The notes beneath the pieces were generated by a model. That model was not told where the DNA came from, searched no databases, and saw only the letters and a program-made list of their open reading frames with translations. Of a stretch of 7,442 nucleotides of DNA, positions 6,454 to 7,442 are shown in pieces. This DNA comes from an uncultured Devosia sp. GTDB taxonomy: Bacteria; Pseudomonadota; Alphaproteobacteria; Rhizobiales; Devosiaceae. Where the stretch lies: the NCBI GenBank assembly GCA_946481445.1, contig CAMLOA010000080.1, positions 1-7,442 of the forward strand, in the 5' to 3' direction. Position 1 is the stretch's first letter. Every line of letters starts with the position of its first letter. Both the position numbers and the translations under genes were made by a program.

Positions 6454-6656
6454 GCCCCCAGGATTCGCTCGCGGCCACGGTCAAGCTGAGCCGCCCAGCC
6501 CATCGGGCCCTGGCCCAGGCGGGTATCGTCACCTTTGCCGACCTTGCCACCTGGACGCAGAAGGATGTCGCGGCGCTGCATGGTATCGGGCCCCGATCCT
6601 TCCCCGAACTGACAGCGGCCCTGGCTGCTCGCCGTCTGGGTTTCCGTCAGCCATGA
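6450..6656 (+). CDS. small helix-hairpin-helix protein, RNA polymerase alpha-CTD-like
   Basis: 68 residues. The pattern LSRPAHRALAQAGIVTFADLA (13-33) followed by WTQKDVAALHGIGPRSFPELTAALAA (35-60) resembles the compact helix-hairpin-helix fold of the RNA polymerase alpha C-terminal domain and of small DNA-binding HhH proteins. The hairpin itself is HGIGPRS (44-50). It is basic in the hairpin and at the C-terminus (RRLGFRQP). Nonspecific DNA or RNA binding is a reasonable inference, but no specific function can be named. It is coupled at both ends by 4-base ATGA overlaps, upstream with the Nudix gene and downstream with ybgC. This supports it being a real translated gene and not a chance frame. 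Confidence 0.8.
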   Translation: MSPQDSLAATVKLSRPAHRALAQAGIVTFADLATWTQKDVAALHGIGPRSFPELTAALAARRLGFRQP

Positions 6657-7048
6657 CCCACCATTTCCCCGTCCGCATCTACTACGAGGACACCGACTTT
6701 TCGGGCAATGTCTACCATGCCGCCTATCTCAAGTTCTTCGAGCGCGGCCGCACCGAGTTCCTGCGCGAAGCAGGCATCCACCATTCCGAACTGGCGGCCG
6801 AAGGCATTGCCTTTGCCGTGCGGTCGATGGACATCCAGTTCGACGGCGCGGCACGCATCGATGACCTGCTGACGGTCACCACCTCCGTTGCGGCCATTTC
6901 CGGCGCCAGGCTGACGCTGAACCAGGCAATTCTTCGTGATGAGACGGTGCTGACGCGGGCCAGGGTGATGGTCGTGGCCATCAAGACCAGCGGTGGCCCG
7001 GCCCGCATGCCCAAGGCGATCCTCGAGCTGTTTGGGAGTTCCCGGTAG
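6653..7048 (+). CDS. ybgC: acyl-CoA thioesterase YbgC, Tol-Pal associated
   Basis: 131 residues, the usual length. It is a single hot-dog-fold 4-hydroxybenzoyl-CoA-type thioesterase that hydrolyses acyl-CoA thioesters in the cytoplasm. The family signature RIYYEDTDFSGNVYHAAYLKFFERGRTE (residues 8-35) is complete, including the catalytic-region Asp15 and the following G18, V20, Y21, H22 and Y25 positions. FAVRSMDIQFDGAARIDDLLTV (54-75) is the second conserved block. ybgC is normally the first gene of the tol-pal cluster. Here it is translationally coupled (ATGA) to the small HhH gene and separated from tolQ by 228 bases, so it looks transcribed with the ruvCAB run. Its exact role in Tol-Pal function is unsettled in the literature; links to phospholipid metabolism have been proposed. 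Confidence 0.95.
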   Translation: MTHHFPVRIYYEDTDFSGNVYHAAYLKFFERGRTEFLREAGIHHSELAAEGIAFAVRSMDIQFDGAARIDDLLTVTTSVAAISGARLTLNQAILRDETVLTRARVMVVAIKTSGGPARMPKAILELFGSSR

Positions 7049-7109
7049 GCCGCATGGCTCGCCGAAAGGTCTTCGAGAAGGCAACCCGGCCCCTTGCCGA
7101 CTCTCTTTG

Positions 7110-7125
7110 TTAACCAATCCTTGAC
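7110..7125 (+). promoter_or_regulatory. CtrA-like box upstream of tolQ
   Basis: TTAAC (7110-7114), six bases, TTGAC (7121-7125). The known alphaproteobacterial CtrA site is TTAA-N7-TTAAC, and this matches at all but one position with the correct spacing. A GANTC site (GACTC, 7099-7103), the target of the cell-cycle methylase CcrM, lies 6 bases upstream. Such short sites also arise by chance. Confidence 0.4.
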
Positions 7126-7158
7126 CATAATTGCGGCAATCGGATCAAAGGTCCGCGT

Positions 7159-7196
7159 CCCGGCCGCCGCAGGCTGGTTTGCCGGGCTTTTCTCTT
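7159..7196 (+). terminator. candidate intrinsic terminator after ybgC
   Basis: CCCGGC (7159-7164) pairs with GCCGGG (7181-7186), and the T-rich run CTTTTCTCTT (7187-7196) follows directly. The 16-base loop can itself form weaker pairs. Its place 110 bases after the ybgC stop and upstream of tolQ suggests it ends the ruv-ybgC transcript. Confidence 0.5.
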
Positions 7197-7200
7197 AATT

Positions 7201-7206
7201 TTGACA
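7201..7206 (+). promoter_or_regulatory. TTGACA, candidate -35 hexamer for tolQ
   Basis: A perfect TTGACA lies just past the terminator-like hairpin and 70 bases before the tolQ ATG. At 16-18 base spacing the -10 positions read CGAAAG-like sequence, which is poor, so the assignment is tentative. The upstream stretch is AT-rich for this window. Confidence 0.3.
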
Positions 7207-7276
7207 GAATTCCACCCCATCGCCGAAAGGGCAGGGGTCGGGGCAGAACGAACCGGGCCGAAAGGAAATTCACTTC

Positions 7277-7442
7277 ATGGAAGCCATGGATGCGGTGGGG
7301 GCGGTCGCCCCCCATGCGGACCTGTCCATCTGGGGCCTGTTCTGGGCCGCCGACTGGATCGTCAAATCGGTGATGCTGGGCCTGCTGGGCGCCTCGATCT
7401 GGTGCTGGGCCATCATCATCGACAAGACCATCACCTATCGCC
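7277..7442 (+). CDS. tolQ: TolQ, Tol-Pal inner-membrane proton-channel subunit, 3'-truncated by window edge
   Basis: 55 residues are visible before the window ends. They read as the start of TolQ (ExbB/MotA-like), which with TolR forms the proton-motive-force engine that energises TolA and Pal for outer-membrane constriction. The hydrophobic segment WIVKSVMLGLLGASIWCWAIII (27-48) followed by DKTITYR (49-55) is the characteristic first transmembrane helix and junction of alphaproteobacterial TolQ. The preceding AADLSIWGLFWAADW-type stretch is the short N-terminal periplasmic part. The ATG at 7277 is chosen because AAGGAA (7262-7267) lies 9 bases upstream; an in-frame ATG three codons later (7286) is also possible. 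The proposed separate promoter region and the gap from ybgC suggest that it heads tolQRAB-pal. Confidence 0.92.
   Translation, partial: MEAMDAVGAVAPHADLSIWGLFWAADWIVKSVMLGLLGASIWCWAIIIDKTITYR

Larger units (their letters stand above)
7061..7265 (+). repeat. three direct copies of the 9-mer GCCGAAAGG
   Basis: Copies lie at 7061-7069, 7222-7230 and 7257-7265, all on the plus strand within the 228-base ybgC-tolQ gap. The first two are also preceded by C (identical 10-mers). The last contains the tolQ Shine-Dalgarno. Spacing is irregular (161 and 35 bases). Function unknown. Confidence 0.6.

Noticed and set aside
7131..7373. Small open frame overlapping the tolQ leader and start
   Set aside because: It runs through the terminator-like and promoter-like region and out of frame across tolQ. 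Its Arg/Pro-rich translation has no recognisable features and it has no ribosome binding site.

Overview
The window is GC-rich and gene-dense. It looks like a chromosomal segment of an alphaproteobacterium, most likely of the order Hyphomicrobiales (a Devosia-like genome would fit, but I infer this from memory of gene order and protein flavour and cannot prove it). The backbone is YmdB-family phosphodiesterase - yebC - ruvC - ruvA - ruvB - ybgC - tolQ, an order known from this group. Everything recognised is either housekeeping or a small accessory insertion into that backbone. I see no tRNA, rRNA, CRISPR array, transposase or integrase, and no defence-type system.

Layout. Bases 1-782 (+) hold the end of a YmdB-family metallophosphoesterase, cut by the window edge. 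Bases 874-1620 (+) are yebC. A cluster of three inverted repeats lies at the yebC / diguanylate cyclase convergence (1643-1718). Two tandem paralogous membrane-anchored GGDEF diguanylate cyclases follow on the minus strand (2452-1673 and 3283-2525). They are transcribed away from ruvC and interrupt the yebC-ruvC block. A 165-base divergent intergenic region (3284-3448) separates them from ruvC.

From 3449 the plus strand carries a tightly packed run: ruvC, ruvA (4-base ATGA overlap), a small predicted secreted protein of unknown function, ruvB (TTG start, 3 bases after the previous stop), a Nudix hydrolase (ATGA overlap), a 68-residue helix-hairpin-helix protein (ATGA overlap) and ybgC (ATGA overlap). 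The spacing points to one operon that joins Holliday-junction processing to three less expected genes and to the Tol-Pal-associated thioesterase. A 228-base intergenic region follows, with a possible intrinsic terminator, a CtrA-like box, a TTGACA hexamer and three copies of a 9-mer. tolQ begins at 7277 and runs off the end, so the tol-pal operon probably has its own control.

How the genes work together. RuvA and RuvB bind and migrate Holliday junctions and RuvC cuts them. YbgC and TolQ belong to the Tol-Pal envelope system. The two GGDEF proteins would make cyclic di-GMP at the inner membrane, and both keep the active-site GGEEF and the inhibitory RxxD site. The best leads for a second look are the palindrome cluster that encodes the C-terminal tail of one GGDEF protein, the hairpin that could hide the ribosome binding site of the other, the CtrA-like site before tolQ, and the unexplained small genes around ruvB.
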